Shown: positions 25,260 through 33,465 of the stretch, piece by piece
How the letters are laid out: the number at the start of each line of letters is the position of its first letter
How positions within the stretch are numbered: the stretch's first letter is position 1
Assembly: GCF_030693485.1 (NCBI RefSeq)
Contig: NZ_JAUYAN010000179.1
Span: 1-34,224 of the forward strand
Reading direction: 5' to 3'
DNA: 34,224 nucleotides
Origin: Bradyrhizobium sp.
GTDB taxonomy: Bacteria; Pseudomonadota; Alphaproteobacteria; Rhizobiales; Xanthobacteraceae
Translations under genes and position numbers: made by a program
Notes under the pieces: model-generated
What the model saw: only the letters and a program-made list of their open reading frames with translations
What the model was told of the DNA's origin: nothing
Databases searched by the model: none

Positions 25260-26153
25260 TCACTTGATGGGCGGGCGTGGAAGCACGGCGTCTCCTACCT
25301 CCATCCGGTAGACGTAGTCGAGCGAAAACCAGGGCGCGCCGATATCACGCTCGGTCGGATGCGGCTCGTCATGGCGCACGAAATCGCCGATCAGCGCCTT
25401 GGTCACGCCAAACTGCACGTCGCTGCCGATGTGGGGATCGGCGGGATCATAGACCTGGGAAATCAACACCTTGAATCCGGGCTTGAAGATCAGCGCATGC
25501 AGATGCGCCGGCCGATAGGGATGCCTGCGCTGTTGCTTCAACAGCCGGCCGACCACGCCATTGGTAGGAATCGGATAACCCACCATCATCACCGAGCGAA
25601 ACCAGAAGCGGCCATCGGCATCGCTGGTGAACTTGCCGCGCAGGTTCATCCCGGCCTGCTCGGGATCCTGGTTTTCGTAGAGTCCGACCGGCGAGGCGTG
25701 CCAGATATCCACTTCCGCACCCGAAATCGGCCGGCCGGCAGGATCTACCACGCGCGCGGTGACGAACAGCGGCGCGCCCGGCGTATCGGACCGGACGATG
25801 CTGCCGCCGTTTTCGACTCGCGGAGAGTTCAACCGCCAGAACGGCCCGAGCAGCGATTGCGCGGTTTCGGTATTGCCCCGATCGCCATTGTTCAACAGAC
25901 ACACCAGCGAGGAGACGCCGAGCGAGCCGGCCATCAGGATGATTTCGTTGTGGGTGTCGGTGGTGAGCTTGCCGAGTTCGCCGATAATGGCGGCAGCTTC
26001 GCGGAACTCGGCCTCGGTCAGCTGCACGTCACGAACAAAGCCGTGCAGGTGCTTGACCAGCGACACCATGATTTCGCGCAACCGCGGGTCGGACGTCTGT
26101 TCCATGACAGATGTCGCGGCGACCGTGACATCCTGTTGGTGTTCGATGATCAT
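25260..26153 (-). CDS. Intradiol ring-cleavage dioxygenase, hydroxyquinol 1,2-dioxygenase-like
   Basis: A 297-residue non-heme Fe(III) dioxygenase. The ATG at 26153 follows AAGGAG by six bases. An all-alpha N-terminal dimerisation domain (about 1-95) precedes the catalytic beta-sandwich. Iron ligands are Y159 (VGLYENQDPEQ), Y193 (MVGYPIPTNG), H217 and H219 (HPYRPAHLHAL). The sequence is closer in my judgement to hydroxyquinol 1,2-dioxygenase than to catechol or protocatechuate 3,4-dioxygenases: it has the catechol-type N-domain and LLGPFWRLNSP. Hydroxyquinol would give maleylacetate. No maleylacetate reductase gene is in the window, so the downstream step is not shown here. The enzyme may act on another hydroxylated ring made by its neighbours. 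Confidence 0.85.
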   Translation of the reverse strand: MIIEHQQDVTVAATSVMEQTSDPRLREIMVSLVKHLHGFVRDVQLTEAEFREAAAIIGELGKLTTDTHNEIILMAGSLGVSSLVCLLNNGDRGNTETAQSLLGPFWRLNSPRVENGGSIVRSDTPGAPLFVTARVVDPAGRPISGAEVDIWHASPVGLYENQDPEQAGMNLRGKFTSDADGRFWFRSVMMVGYPIPTNGVVGRLLKQQRRHPYRPAHLHALIFKPGFKVLISQVYDPADPHIGSDVQFGVTKALIGDFVRHDEPHPTERDIGAPWFSLDYVYRMEVGDAVLPRPPIK

Positions 26154-26224
26154 GGCGCACTCCTTCGGCCGCGGCCGCACGGGGTACGCTTAATACGGAT
26201 CAGCCGATGACGAAAGGGACGGAA

Positions 26225-26881
26225 TTATTCGACCCAGGCGATGCGCTTATCCAGCGCGAAGATGCCCTGATAGATCTCGGGATCGCCGACATCGCCAAGC
26301 ACCTCCGGCGCCATTACAGCCGCCCGGCACACTGCGGCGCGAAGCGATGCCTCGTCCAGCGCTTCGATCAGCAGCAGCCCAGCAAACACGCCCTCGTCTT
26401 TCCGCATCCCCTTCTCGACCGTCTGCACCGAGGTCCTGGCGATATCGGTGGCGCCGATCTGCACTGCGGCGACCCCATCGAGCGCGGCAATATCGTCGGC
26501 CAGACGCTGGGGATTCCCCGGCAGGCGTTCGAGGCGCAGCGCGACGATGGTGGAGCCCTCGCCCCGCCCGGCCCAGGCGGTCAGCTTCCCGCCGCCGCGA
26601 ATGAAATTGCCGAGTTGCGGCATGATGCGCTGCGACCACGGCGAAGGCGCGTTGAGGCGCGCGAGGTAGGCTGGGCCGTCGAGAACCTCGGGCGTTTGCA
26701 GTTCGTAGAGAATGAAGAAGCGCTCGATGTCGGCCCTGATGGCGCGGAACACGCGATTGCCGAGGAATCCCTCCGTGGTCACCCGCTCCGTGGTGTGCTC
26801 GCGCGTCAGCCAGTGGCGATAGTCGGTCAGGTTGGACCGCTCGACATCGCTCCAGATCGCCAGAAAACCCGCTCCGCGCAT
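26225..26881 (-). CDS. Uncharacterised protein with two dimeric alpha/beta-barrel-like repeats
   Basis: A 218-residue protein I cannot assign to a named function. The ATG at 26881 is eight bases after GGGAG; another ATG lies at 26887. The first half (about 1-105: GAGFLAIWSDVERSNLTDYRHWLTREHTTERV, then RFFILYELQTPEVLDGPAYLARL) looks like an EthD-type ferredoxin-like fold. The second half (about 110-218: STIVALRLERLP, later FAGLLLIEALDEASLRAAV) repeats the beta-alpha-beta layout. Such folds occur in small oxygenases, decarboxylases and lactone isomerases. It has no signal peptide or membrane segment. It lies 27 bases after the dehydroquinase-like gene and 71 before the dioxygenase gene, so a role in the same pathway is likely. 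Confidence 0.7.
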   Translation of the reverse strand: MRGAGFLAIWSDVERSNLTDYRHWLTREHTTERVTTEGFLGNRVFRAIRADIERFFILYELQTPEVLDGPAYLARLNAPSPWSQRIMPQLGNFIRGGGKLTAWAGRGEGSTIVALRLERLPGNPQRLADDIAALDGVAAVQIGATDIARTSVQTVEKGMRKDEGVFAGLLLIEALDEASLRAAVCRAAVMAPEVLGDVGDPEIYQGIFALDKRIAWVE

Positions 26882-26908
26882 CGTCATTTCTCCCAAGCTG
26901 TGTTGATC

Positions 26909-27397
26909 TCAAACTTTCGTGCGCAGGCCGTGCAGCGCCGCCTGAATTGTGTCCGGCAGTCGTCCCAGCTTCTGCACGGCGGCCAGGATCGCGACGATGT
27001 AGCCGTAGGGGCCGAGACCGCAGATCACGGCGGTGGACGCGGTCGACGTGATCGAATGGCGGTGCAGTTCGTCCCGCGCGTGAATATTCGAGATGTGAAC
27101 CTCGATTTTCGGACCTTCGAAGATTTTCAGCGCGTCGATCAGGGCGATCGAGGTAAACGAATAGGCCGCTGGGTTCATGATGATGGCGTCGAACTTGCCG
27201 TGCGCCGACTGAATCCAGTTGACGAGTTCGCCTTCGAGATTGGACTGGTGAAACGAGATGGTGATCCCGAGGGTGGCGGCGAGCGCCTGGCAGCTCGCCT
27301 CGATTTCCGCCAGCGTCGTCGAGCCATAGATGTGGGGCTCGCGAATACCCAGGAAATTCAGGTTCGGTCCGTTCAGGATCATGATTTTCGCGGCCAT
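26909..27397 (-). CDS. Type II 3-dehydroquinate dehydratase-like protein with altered substrate site
   Basis: A 162-residue AroQ-family protein, a normal length. The opening is canonical (ILNGPNLNFLGIREPHIYG). Catalytic residues are kept at the Mycobacterium tuberculosis numbers: N12, R19, Y24, N75, E99, H101 and R108, as is D88. Two usual substrate-contact positions differ: position 81 is Phe (AYSFTS, where the family has THTS) and position 112 is His (ARDELHRHS, where the family usually has an Arg). A biosynthetic enzyme would not be expected to lose these, so I do not give it the symbol aroQ. It may dehydrate a related 3-keto cyclohexane carboxylate within the surrounding catabolic operon. 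A quinate-catabolic dehydroquinase is the conventional alternative. Confidence 0.82.
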   Translation of the reverse strand: MAAKIMILNGPNLNFLGIREPHIYGSTTLAEIEASCQALAATLGITISFHQSNLEGELVNWIQSAHGKFDAIIMNPAAYSFTSIALIDALKIFEGPKIEVHISNIHARDELHRHSITSTASTAVICGLGPYGYIVAILAAVQKLGRLPDTIQAALHGLRTKV

Positions 27398-27480
27398 TGT
27401 CGCCCCCCCGTTGTACTGAATTCAACTCGGCCAGCCGCCGAACCTTTTGCACGCGCCGAACAGAACCACGAGTTGAGCTA

Positions 27481-29208
27481 TCATGAAAGGCCAGACGCCT
27501 CTGCGGCAAGCATCGCCGTGGCGTCCGACGTCGCGAGGTAGGCGAAGGCGAGCGCCGGCCCGAGCGTGATCCCGGGGCCGGGATAGGTGCCGCCCATGAT
27601 CGACTGCATGTCGTTGCCGCACGCATAGAGTCCGGCGATTGGCCGGCTGTCGGAATCCAGCACGCGCGCCGCCTCATCCGTGACCAAACCCGCCGACGTG
27701 CCGATGTCGGAAGGATAAAGCCGCAGCGCATAAAACGGCGCGGTCGCGATCGGCCCGAGATTGGGATTGGCTCCGGCGGCGGACGCATCACCATTGTGGT
27801 TCTGGTACACCGTGCTGCCCCGGCCGAATTCCAGATCGATACCGGTTCGCGCGTAGTCGTTCATCCTGTCGACCGTCTCGCGCAAACTGCCGGGGGCGAT
27901 CTTCAGTCGTTGCGCCAGATGCTCGATGCTGTCACCCGCGATCAGGTATCCGTCGGCCAGCGCGGCGCGCGTGCCCCAGCCGCCGGGGCGCACCATGCCG
28001 AGGCCGTATTTCCGCAGCGCCAACGCGTCCGCAATCAGAAACGCGGGGATAGCCGATCTGCCCTGCGCCAGCATCTCCAGCGCGAACGGATGGTAGGAAA
28101 CCGCTTCGTTGACGAAGCGGCGACCGTGGCTGTCGACCACCAGCGTCCCCGGCTTGCCGCGGTCGAGCACGAAGTGTGGAAACACGGCCTGCGACCCGTC
28201 GCGCCGGCGCCGGATCGACGCCGGCGCCCAGAAGGCGGCGCTGAGATCCCGGTCGCTGATGCGGGCGCCGATCGCGATCGCCTTGTCCTGCGCGTCACCG
28301 CTCGTTCCAGGCGCCACGGAGGACCACGCCACATCGGTTCTCAGCGCAGCAAACCGCCGGCCGGCATGGCGATTGAAACCACCGCCGGCCAGAATCAGCC
28401 CGCCATGGATGGCTATCTCCCGCGAGGCACCGTCCGAGACCAGAACCGCCGAGGTGACGCGGCCGCTTTCGTCCCGGACAATTTTCTCCAGCGATGCGCC
28501 GGTCAGAATGTCGACATCGCGGCGGAGCAATGAATAAAGGAGACGACCGACCAGCGCGTTGCCCATCACCAGCCGGGAGCCCCTCGAATAGCCCAGCCGG
28601 TCACGCCCATACCGCGCCAGCAGTTTTGCGCTGTGCAGTAGCGATTTCATCGATCCCGTGGCCGACAGCAGATGACCGATGTCGGTTCGGTCGACCATCA
28701 TGCCGCCGAGCAGCGTGAACTCCGGGATCGGCGGTCGAACCAGCCGGAGCGCGTCGCCCAGCAACCGTCCGTCGAACGGCAACGGCTCGAGCGCGCGCCC
28801 CGTCACGACAGCGCCCTCCAGCTCCGAGCGATAATCCGGATGGCGCGGATAGGCGCGCAGCTTTACCTCGGAATGGTCTTCCAGCACGTCGACCGCTGCG
28901 GGACCGGCCTTCAGGAAGGCCGCGCGCAAACCGGCGTCCGCCCGGTTGCCGATAATCTGCTGCAGGTAGCGCTCGGCATTGTCGACGCTGTCGGAGGTCG
29001 CGACGGCAGAGGCATGACGCGTATTCGGTATCCAGATCGATCCCGCCGACATCGCCGAGGTGCCGCCGACGCAACCCGACTTCTCGACCAGCAACGTTCG
29101 GGCGCCGCGGATAGCGGCAAACAGCGCGGCAGACATTCCCGCCGCGCCTGCGCCGATCACGACAACGTCGTAGCCGGAGAGAACGCCGCGCAAGTCCGTA
29201 TGATGCAC
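27481..29208 (-). CDS. FAD-dependent dehydrogenase, 3-ketosteroid-delta1-dehydrogenase / fumarate-reductase family
   Basis: A 575-residue flavoprotein. It begins at a GTG at 29208, seven bases after GGAGG. The FAD-binding GxGxxG is VVVIGAGAAGMSAALFAA, followed by LLVEKSGCVGGTSAMSAGSIWIPN. The C-terminal FAD region is GLYACGNDMQSIMGGTYPGPGITLGPALAFAY, and APFYALRLYPSDIGTSAGL contains a Tyr at the position of a catalytic Tyr in ketosteroid dehydrogenases. The family inserts or removes double bonds next to a carbonyl in ring compounds. No steroid-degradation genes accompany it. Next to a dehydroquinase-like protein it could desaturate a 3-keto cyclohexane or cyclohexene carboxylate toward an aromatic ring; this is inference. 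Confidence 0.85.
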   Translation of the reverse strand: MHHTDLRGVLSGYDVVVIGAGAAGMSAALFAAIRGARTLLVEKSGCVGGTSAMSAGSIWIPNTRHASAVATSDSVDNAERYLQQIIGNRADAGLRAAFLKAGPAAVDVLEDHSEVKLRAYPRHPDYRSELEGAVVTGRALEPLPFDGRLLGDALRLVRPPIPEFTLLGGMMVDRTDIGHLLSATGSMKSLLHSAKLLARYGRDRLGYSRGSRLVMGNALVGRLLYSLLRRDVDILTGASLEKIVRDESGRVTSAVLVSDGASREIAIHGGLILAGGGFNRHAGRRFAALRTDVAWSSVAPGTSGDAQDKAIAIGARISDRDLSAAFWAPASIRRRRDGSQAVFPHFVLDRGKPGTLVVDSHGRRFVNEAVSYHPFALEMLAQGRSAIPAFLIADALALRKYGLGMVRPGGWGTRAALADGYLIAGDSIEHLAQRLKIAPGSLRETVDRMNDYARTGIDLEFGRGSTVYQNHNGDASAAGANPNLGPIATAPFYALRLYPSDIGTSAGLVTDEAARVLDSDSRPIAGLYACGNDMQSIMGGTYPGPGITLGPALAFAYLATSDATAMLAAEASGLS

Positions 29209-29229
29209 GGGCGTTCCTCCCCCGAACCC

Positions 29230-29269
29230 GTCATTCCGGGATGGTGCGCAGCACCAGACCCGGAATGAC
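29230..29269. repeat. REP-type palindromic repeat with 11-bp perfect stem
   Basis: GTCATTCCGGG (29230-29240) and CCCGGAATGAC (29259-29269) form a perfect 11-bp stem. An inner TGGTGC-gca-GCACCA hairpin lies between them. This layout is familiar from dispersed intergenic repeats in Bradyrhizobium and Rhodopseudomonas. It fills most of the 66-base gap between the thiolase and flavoprotein genes, where it could attenuate transcription or protect mRNA. Confidence 0.8.
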
Positions 29270-29274
29270 AGTTG

Positions 29275-30483
29275 TCAGTTCAGCTTTTCGATCGCCATTG
29301 CGACGCCCTGGCCGACGCCGACGCACATCGTCGCCAGCGCGCGCTTGCCGCCGCGCTTTTCCATGCCGTGGACCGCCGTCATGGCGAGCCGCGCGCCGCT
29401 CATGCCGAGGGGATGGCCGAGCGCGATGGCGCCGCCATGCGGGTTGACGAAATCGGCGTCATCAGCGACGCCGAGCTGTCGCAGGCAGGCGATGCCCTGG
29501 CTGGCAAAGGCTTCGTTGAGCTCGATCAGATCGAAATCGCTGATCTTCAGGCCGAGCCGCTCCATCAGCTTGCGCGTCGCCGGCACCGGGCCGATGCCCA
29601 TGATGCGCGGCGGCACCGCGGCCGAGGCCAGTCCCAAGATCCGCGCACGGGGCGTCAGGCCGTGCTTCTTCACGGCGGCCTCGGACGCCAGGATCATCGC
29701 GGCGGCGCCATCATTGACGCCGGAGGCATTTCCCGCCGTCACGGTGCCGGGATTGCGCACGATCGGCTTCAGCTTTGTCAGGCCTTCGAGCGTGGTTTCC
29801 GGACGCGGATGCTCGTCCCTGTCGACGCTAACAGGGCCGGCCTTGCCGCCGGGCACCGACACCGCCGTGATCTCTTCGGCGAAATAGCCCGACGCGATTG
29901 CCGCACCGGCGCGCTGCTGCGAGCGGATCGCGAAGGCGTCCTGATCGGCGCGCGACACCTGGAATTCCTCGGCGACGTTCTCGCCGGTCTCCGGCATCGC
30001 ATCGACGCCGTATTGCGACTTCATCAGCGGATTGATGAAGCGCCAGCCGATGGTGGTGTCGAAAATGTCGGCCGAGCGCGAAAATGCTTCCGCCGCCTTG
30101 CCCATCACGAACGGCGCCCGCGTCATCGATTCGACGCCGCCGGCAATGGCAAAATCGATCTCGCCAGCGCGGATCGCGCGGCCGGCGGCGCCGACGGCAT
30201 CAAGGCCGGAGGCGCAGAGACGGTTGAGCGTGAGGCCGGGGATCGATTCCGGCAGGCCCGCCAGCAACAGCGCCATTCGCGCCACGTTGCGGTTGTCTTC
30301 GCCGGCCTGGTTGGCGCAACCAAAATAGACTTCGTCGACCGCGGCCCAATCAAGCCTGGGATGCCGCGCCATCAGCGCCTTGATCGGCACCGCCGCCAGA
30401 TCGTCGGCGCGCACCTTGGCGAGCGAGCCGCCGAAACGGCCGATCGGGGTGCGTACGGCATCGCAAACAAACACATCGCGCAT
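29275..30483 (-). CDS. Thiolase, 3-oxoadipyl-CoA thiolase (PcaF)-like
   Basis: A 402-residue thiolase with all catalytic elements: nucleophile C90 (LNRLCASGLDA), the His in NPHGGAIALGHPLGMSGAR and the second Cys in MCVGVGQGVAMAIE. YFGCANQAGEDNRNVARMALLLAGLP is typical of PcaF/PaaJ-type 3-oxoadipyl-CoA thiolases. That reaction gives succinyl-CoA and acetyl-CoA at the end of the 3-oxoadipate pathway. It is not a step of the 4,5-cleavage route below, but would suit the intradiol dioxygenase if a maleylacetate reductase and a CoA transferase exist elsewhere. AGGGAGA precedes the ATG. The REP element after it may separate it from the flavoprotein gene. A general acetyl-CoA acetyltransferase role cannot be excluded. 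Confidence 0.85.
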   Translation of the reverse strand: MRDVFVCDAVRTPIGRFGGSLAKVRADDLAAVPIKALMARHPRLDWAAVDEVYFGCANQAGEDNRNVARMALLLAGLPESIPGLTLNRLCASGLDAVGAAGRAIRAGEIDFAIAGGVESMTRAPFVMGKAAEAFSRSADIFDTTIGWRFINPLMKSQYGVDAMPETGENVAEEFQVSRADQDAFAIRSQQRAGAAIASGYFAEEITAVSVPGGKAGPVSVDRDEHPRPETTLEGLTKLKPIVRNPGTVTAGNASGVNDGAAAMILASEAAVKKHGLTPRARILGLASAAVPPRIMGIGPVPATRKLMERLGLKISDFDLIELNEAFASQGIACLRQLGVADDADFVNPHGGAIALGHPLGMSGARLAMTAVHGMEKRGGKRALATMCVGVGQGVAMAIEKLN

Positions 30484-30588
30484 TGAATCTCTCCCTTGAA
30501 TGCCGCGTTTTACGTGGCCACACGACCGAATTGAAGGCGAGTTTTAGGAGCACGGACGGGACAGGTCAATTGAAGGGGAGGTGCAGTT

Positions 30589-30612
30589 CCCCCTCCCGCG
30601 CTTGCGGAGGGA
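30589..30612. repeat. Imperfect GC-rich hairpin, possible second repeat family
   Basis: In the 219-base gap between the divergent thiolase and mutS genes, CCCTCCCGC and GCGGAGGGA face each other around a short loop with one unpaired base. Similar CCCTCC..GCTTGCGG..GAGGG hairpins recur between rhizobial genes. The match is by eye and imperfect. Confidence 0.4.
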
Positions 30613-30702
30613 GAAGATGGAGCGCCGCAGACGTGGAAAACGCGTATGGCGGCAGCAAACCAATAGGATCAGCCGCTGGAATTTTGTAGATTGCGGCCCG
30701 CC

Positions 30703-33435
30703 ATGACGATCCAGCAATCCATCCCCGTTCCGGCCGAGCCCGCATCATCAGCGGAGGACACCGCACGCGTGTCGCCGATGATGGAACAGTTTCTGGAGAT
30801 CAAGGCCGCCCATCCCGGACTGCTGTTGTTCTACCGGATGGGGGATTTCTACGAATTGTTCTTCGAAGACGCCGAGATCGCGTCCCGCGCGCTCGGTATC
30901 GTGCTGACCAAACGCGGCAGGCACCAGGGCGCCGACATCGCGATGTGCGGCGTGCCGGTGGAACGTTCCGAGGATTATCTGCATCGCCTGATCGCGCTCG
31001 GACATCGCGTGGCGGTCTGCGAGCAGCTAGAGAACCCGGCCGAGGCGCGCAAGCGCGGCAACAAGAGCGTGGTCCGCCGCGGCGTGGTGCGGCTGGTGAC
31101 ACCGGGCACGCTGACCGAAGACACGTTGCTGGACGCCAGGGCCAACAATTATCTGCTGGCGATCGCGCGATCGCGCGGATCGGCAGGGACCGACCGCATT
31201 GGCCTGGCCTGGATCGACATTTCCACTGCCGAATTCATCGTCACGGAATGTTCCACCGGCGACCTCGCGGCGACGCTGGCGCGGATCAATCCCAACGAGG
31301 TCATCGTTACCGACGCGCTGTATGGCGATCCCGAAATAGGGCCGAGCCTGCGCGAATTGCCGGCGGTGACGCCGCTGACCCGCGACGTCTTCGACAGCGC
31401 CACCGCCGAGCGGCGGCTGTGCGATTATTTCGCCGTCGCCACCATGGACGGGCTCAGCGCGATGTCGCGGCTGGAGGCCACGGCTGCCGCCGCCGCCGTC
31501 ACCTATATCGACCGCACCCAGGTCGGAAAGCGCCCGCCGCTGTCACCGCCGTCGCGCGAGGCCGGCGGCACCACCATGGCAATCGACCCCGCCACCCGCG
31601 CCAATCTCGAATTGACGCGAACGCTGGCCGGCGAACGGCGGGGCTCGCTGCTCGATGCGATCGATTGCACCGTCACTCCAGCCGGATCGCGGCTGCTGGC
31701 GCAGCGGCTGGCAGCGCCGCTGACCGACAGCGCCGCGATTGCGCGGCGGCTCGATGCCATCGCCACCTTCGTCGTCGAAAGTGCGGCGCGCGACGACCTC
31801 AGGACCACGCTGCGATCGGCCCCCGACATGTCGCGCGCGCTGGCGCGGTTGTCGGTCGGACGCGGCGGCCCGCGCGACCTCGCCGGCCTGCGCGACGGCA
31901 TCCTGGCCGCCGATGCGGCGCTGGCGCGGCTCGGGCAACTTGAAGCACCACCGCCGGAGATAACTGCGATCATGGCGGCGTTGCGCCGCCCGTCGCGCGA
32001 GCTGGCGCACGAATTCGAGCGCGCGCTGGCGGAACAACTGCCCCTGATCAAGCGTGACGGCGGTTTCGTGCGCGAAGGCTATGAGTCCGCGCTCGACGAG
32101 ACCCGCAATCTGCGCGACGCTTCGCGGCTGGTCGTCGCCGCGATGCAGGCGCGCTACGCGGATGATACCGGCGTCAAGGGCCTGAAGATCCGGCACAACA
32201 ATGTGCTCGGTTATTTCGTCGAAGTGACCGCGCAGCATGGCGACAAGCTGATGTCGCCGCCCTTGAATGCGACCTTCATTCATCGCCAGACGCTGGCCGG
32301 GCAAACGCGTTTCACCACGTCCGAACTCGGCGAGATCGAAGCCAAGATCGCCAACGCCGGCGACCGCGCGCTCGGGCTGGAGCTGGAGATCTTCGACCGG
32401 CTGTCCGCGATGGTGCTGGAAGCCAGCGACGATCTGCGCGCCGCCGCGCATGCCTTCGCGCTGCTCGATGTCGCGATCGCGCTGGCAAAACTGGCGGCCG
32501 ATGACAATTATGTGCGGCCCGAGGTCGATGGCTCGCTCGGCTTTGCGATCGAGGGCGGTCGGCACCCGGTGGTCGAGCAGGCGCTGAAGCGCGACGGCCA
32601 CCCCTTCATCGCCAACGCCTGCGACCTGTCGCCGGGACCCGCACAGAAATCGGGTCAGATCTGGCTGATCACCGGCCCCAACATGGCGGGCAAATCGACC
32701 TTCCTGCGCCAGAACGCCTTGATCGCGCTGCTGGCGCAGACCGGCAGTTTCGTCCCCGCGACGCGCGCTCGCATCGGCATCGTCGACCGGCTGTTCTCCC
32801 GCGTCGGCGCCGCCGACGATCTGGCGCGCGGCCGCTCCACTTTCATGGTGGAGATGGTGGAGACCGCCGTCATTCTCAATCAGGCCAGCGAACGTTCGCT
32901 GGTGATTCTGGACGAGATCGGCCGCGGTACCGCGACCTTCGACGGCCTGTCGATCGCCTGGGCGGCGATCGAGCATCTGCATGAAGCCAACCGCTGCCGC
33001 GCGCTGTTCGCCACGCATTATCACGAACTGACCGCGCTCTCGGCCAAGCTGCCGCGGCTGTTCAACGCCACGGTGCGGGTCAAGGAATGGCAGGGCGATG
33101 TCGTGTTCCTGCACGAAGTGCTGCCGGGCTCCGCCGACCGCTCTTACGGCATCCAGGTCGCCAAGCTCGCGGGGCTTCCCGCGCCTGTCATCGCGCGCGC
33201 CAAATCGGTACTGGCGAAACTGGAAGCGCAGGACCGCGGCCAGTCCGCGCGCGTGCTGGTCGACGATTTGCCGCTGTTCGCGATCCCGTCGCGCGCCGCC
33301 GCCGAACCGGCGCCGCCGAGCGAAGCGGAGCAATTGATCGAAGCCTTGAAGGCACTGCATCCCGACGAGATGTCGCCGCGCGACGCGCTGGAGGCGCTGT
33401 ATGCGCTGAAGGCGAAATTGCCGAAGGAACGATAA
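30703..33435 (+). CDS. mutS: DNA mismatch repair protein MutS
   Basis: A 910-residue MutS from the ATG at 30703; an in-frame TTG at 30691 is possible, and no clear ribosome site separates them. The mismatch-recognition Phe-x-Glu is in [11 protein letters not shown] (F49, E51), followed by the connector, core and clamp domains. The C-terminal ATPase has Walker A GPNMAGKS (about 658-665), Walker [17 protein letters not shown] and [11 protein letters not shown]. The tail ends in the family's dimerisation region ([34 protein letters not shown]). It binds base mismatches and recruits MutL. It is unrelated to the catabolic operon and marks a return to core genome. It diverges from the thiolase gene. 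Confidence 0.97.
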   Translation: MTIQQSIPVPAEPASSAEDTARVSPMMEQFLEIKAAHPGLLLFYRMGDFYELFFEDAEIASRALGIVLTKRGRHQGADIAMCGVPVERSEDYLHRLIALGHRVAVCEQLENPAEARKRGNKSVVRRGVVRLVTPGTLTEDTLLDARANNYLLAIARSRGSAGTDRIGLAWIDISTAEFIVTECSTGDLAATLARINPNEVIVTDALYGDPEIGPSLRELPAVTPLTRDVFDSATAERRLCDYFAVATMDGLSAMSRLEATAAAAAVTYIDRTQVGKRPPLSPPSREAGGTTMAIDPATRANLELTRTLAGERRGSLLDAIDCTVTPAGSRLLAQRLAAPLTDSAAIARRLDAIATFVVESAARDDLRTTLRSAPDMSRALARLSVGRGGPRDLAGLRDGILAADAALARLGQLEAPPPEITAIMAALRRPSRELAHEFERALAEQLPLIKRDGGFVREGYESALDETRNLRDASRLVVAAMQARYADDTGVKGLKIRHNNVLGYFVEVTAQHGDKLMSPPLNATFIHRQTLAGQTRFTTSELGEIEAKIANAGDRALGLELEIFDRLSAMVLEASDDLRAAAHAFALLDVAIALAKLAADDNYVRPEVDGSLGFAIEGGRHPVVEQALKRDGHPFIANACDLSPGPAQKSGQIWLITGPNMAGKSTFLRQNALIALLAQTGSFVPATRARIGIVDRLFSRVGAADDLARGRSTFMVEMVETAVILNQASERSLVILDEIGRGTATFDGLSIAWAAIEHLHEANRCRALFATHYHELTALSAKLPRLFNATVRVKEWQGDVVFLHEVLPGSADRSYGIQVAKLAGLPAPVIARAKSVLAKLEAQDRGQSARVLVDDLPLFAIPSRAAAEPAPPSEAEQLIEALKALHPDEMSPRDALEALYALKAKLPKER

Positions 33436-33437
33436 TC

Positions 33438-33465
33438 GTCATTCCGGATCTGGTGCTAACGCACC
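33438..33465. repeat. Truncated copy of the REP-type repeat
   Basis: GTCATTCCGG at 33438-33447 is the left arm seen in the 29230 repeat, followed by a short GGTGC-taac-GCACC hairpin (33452-33465). The right arm is missing. It lies immediately after mutS and covers the stop codon of the convergent membrane-protein gene. Confidence 0.6.

Noticed and set aside
26909-27397. Naming this gene aroQ, the biosynthetic dehydroquinase
   Set aside because: Two substrate-contact residues are changed and the setting is catabolic, so the biosynthetic name would mislead.
26247-27794. A 515-codon minus-strand frame across three genes
   Set aside because: It runs through the AroQ-like and two-repeat protein genes in another frame. 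It has no domain and is rich in Arg and Ser, while the chosen frames have family motifs and ribosome sites.
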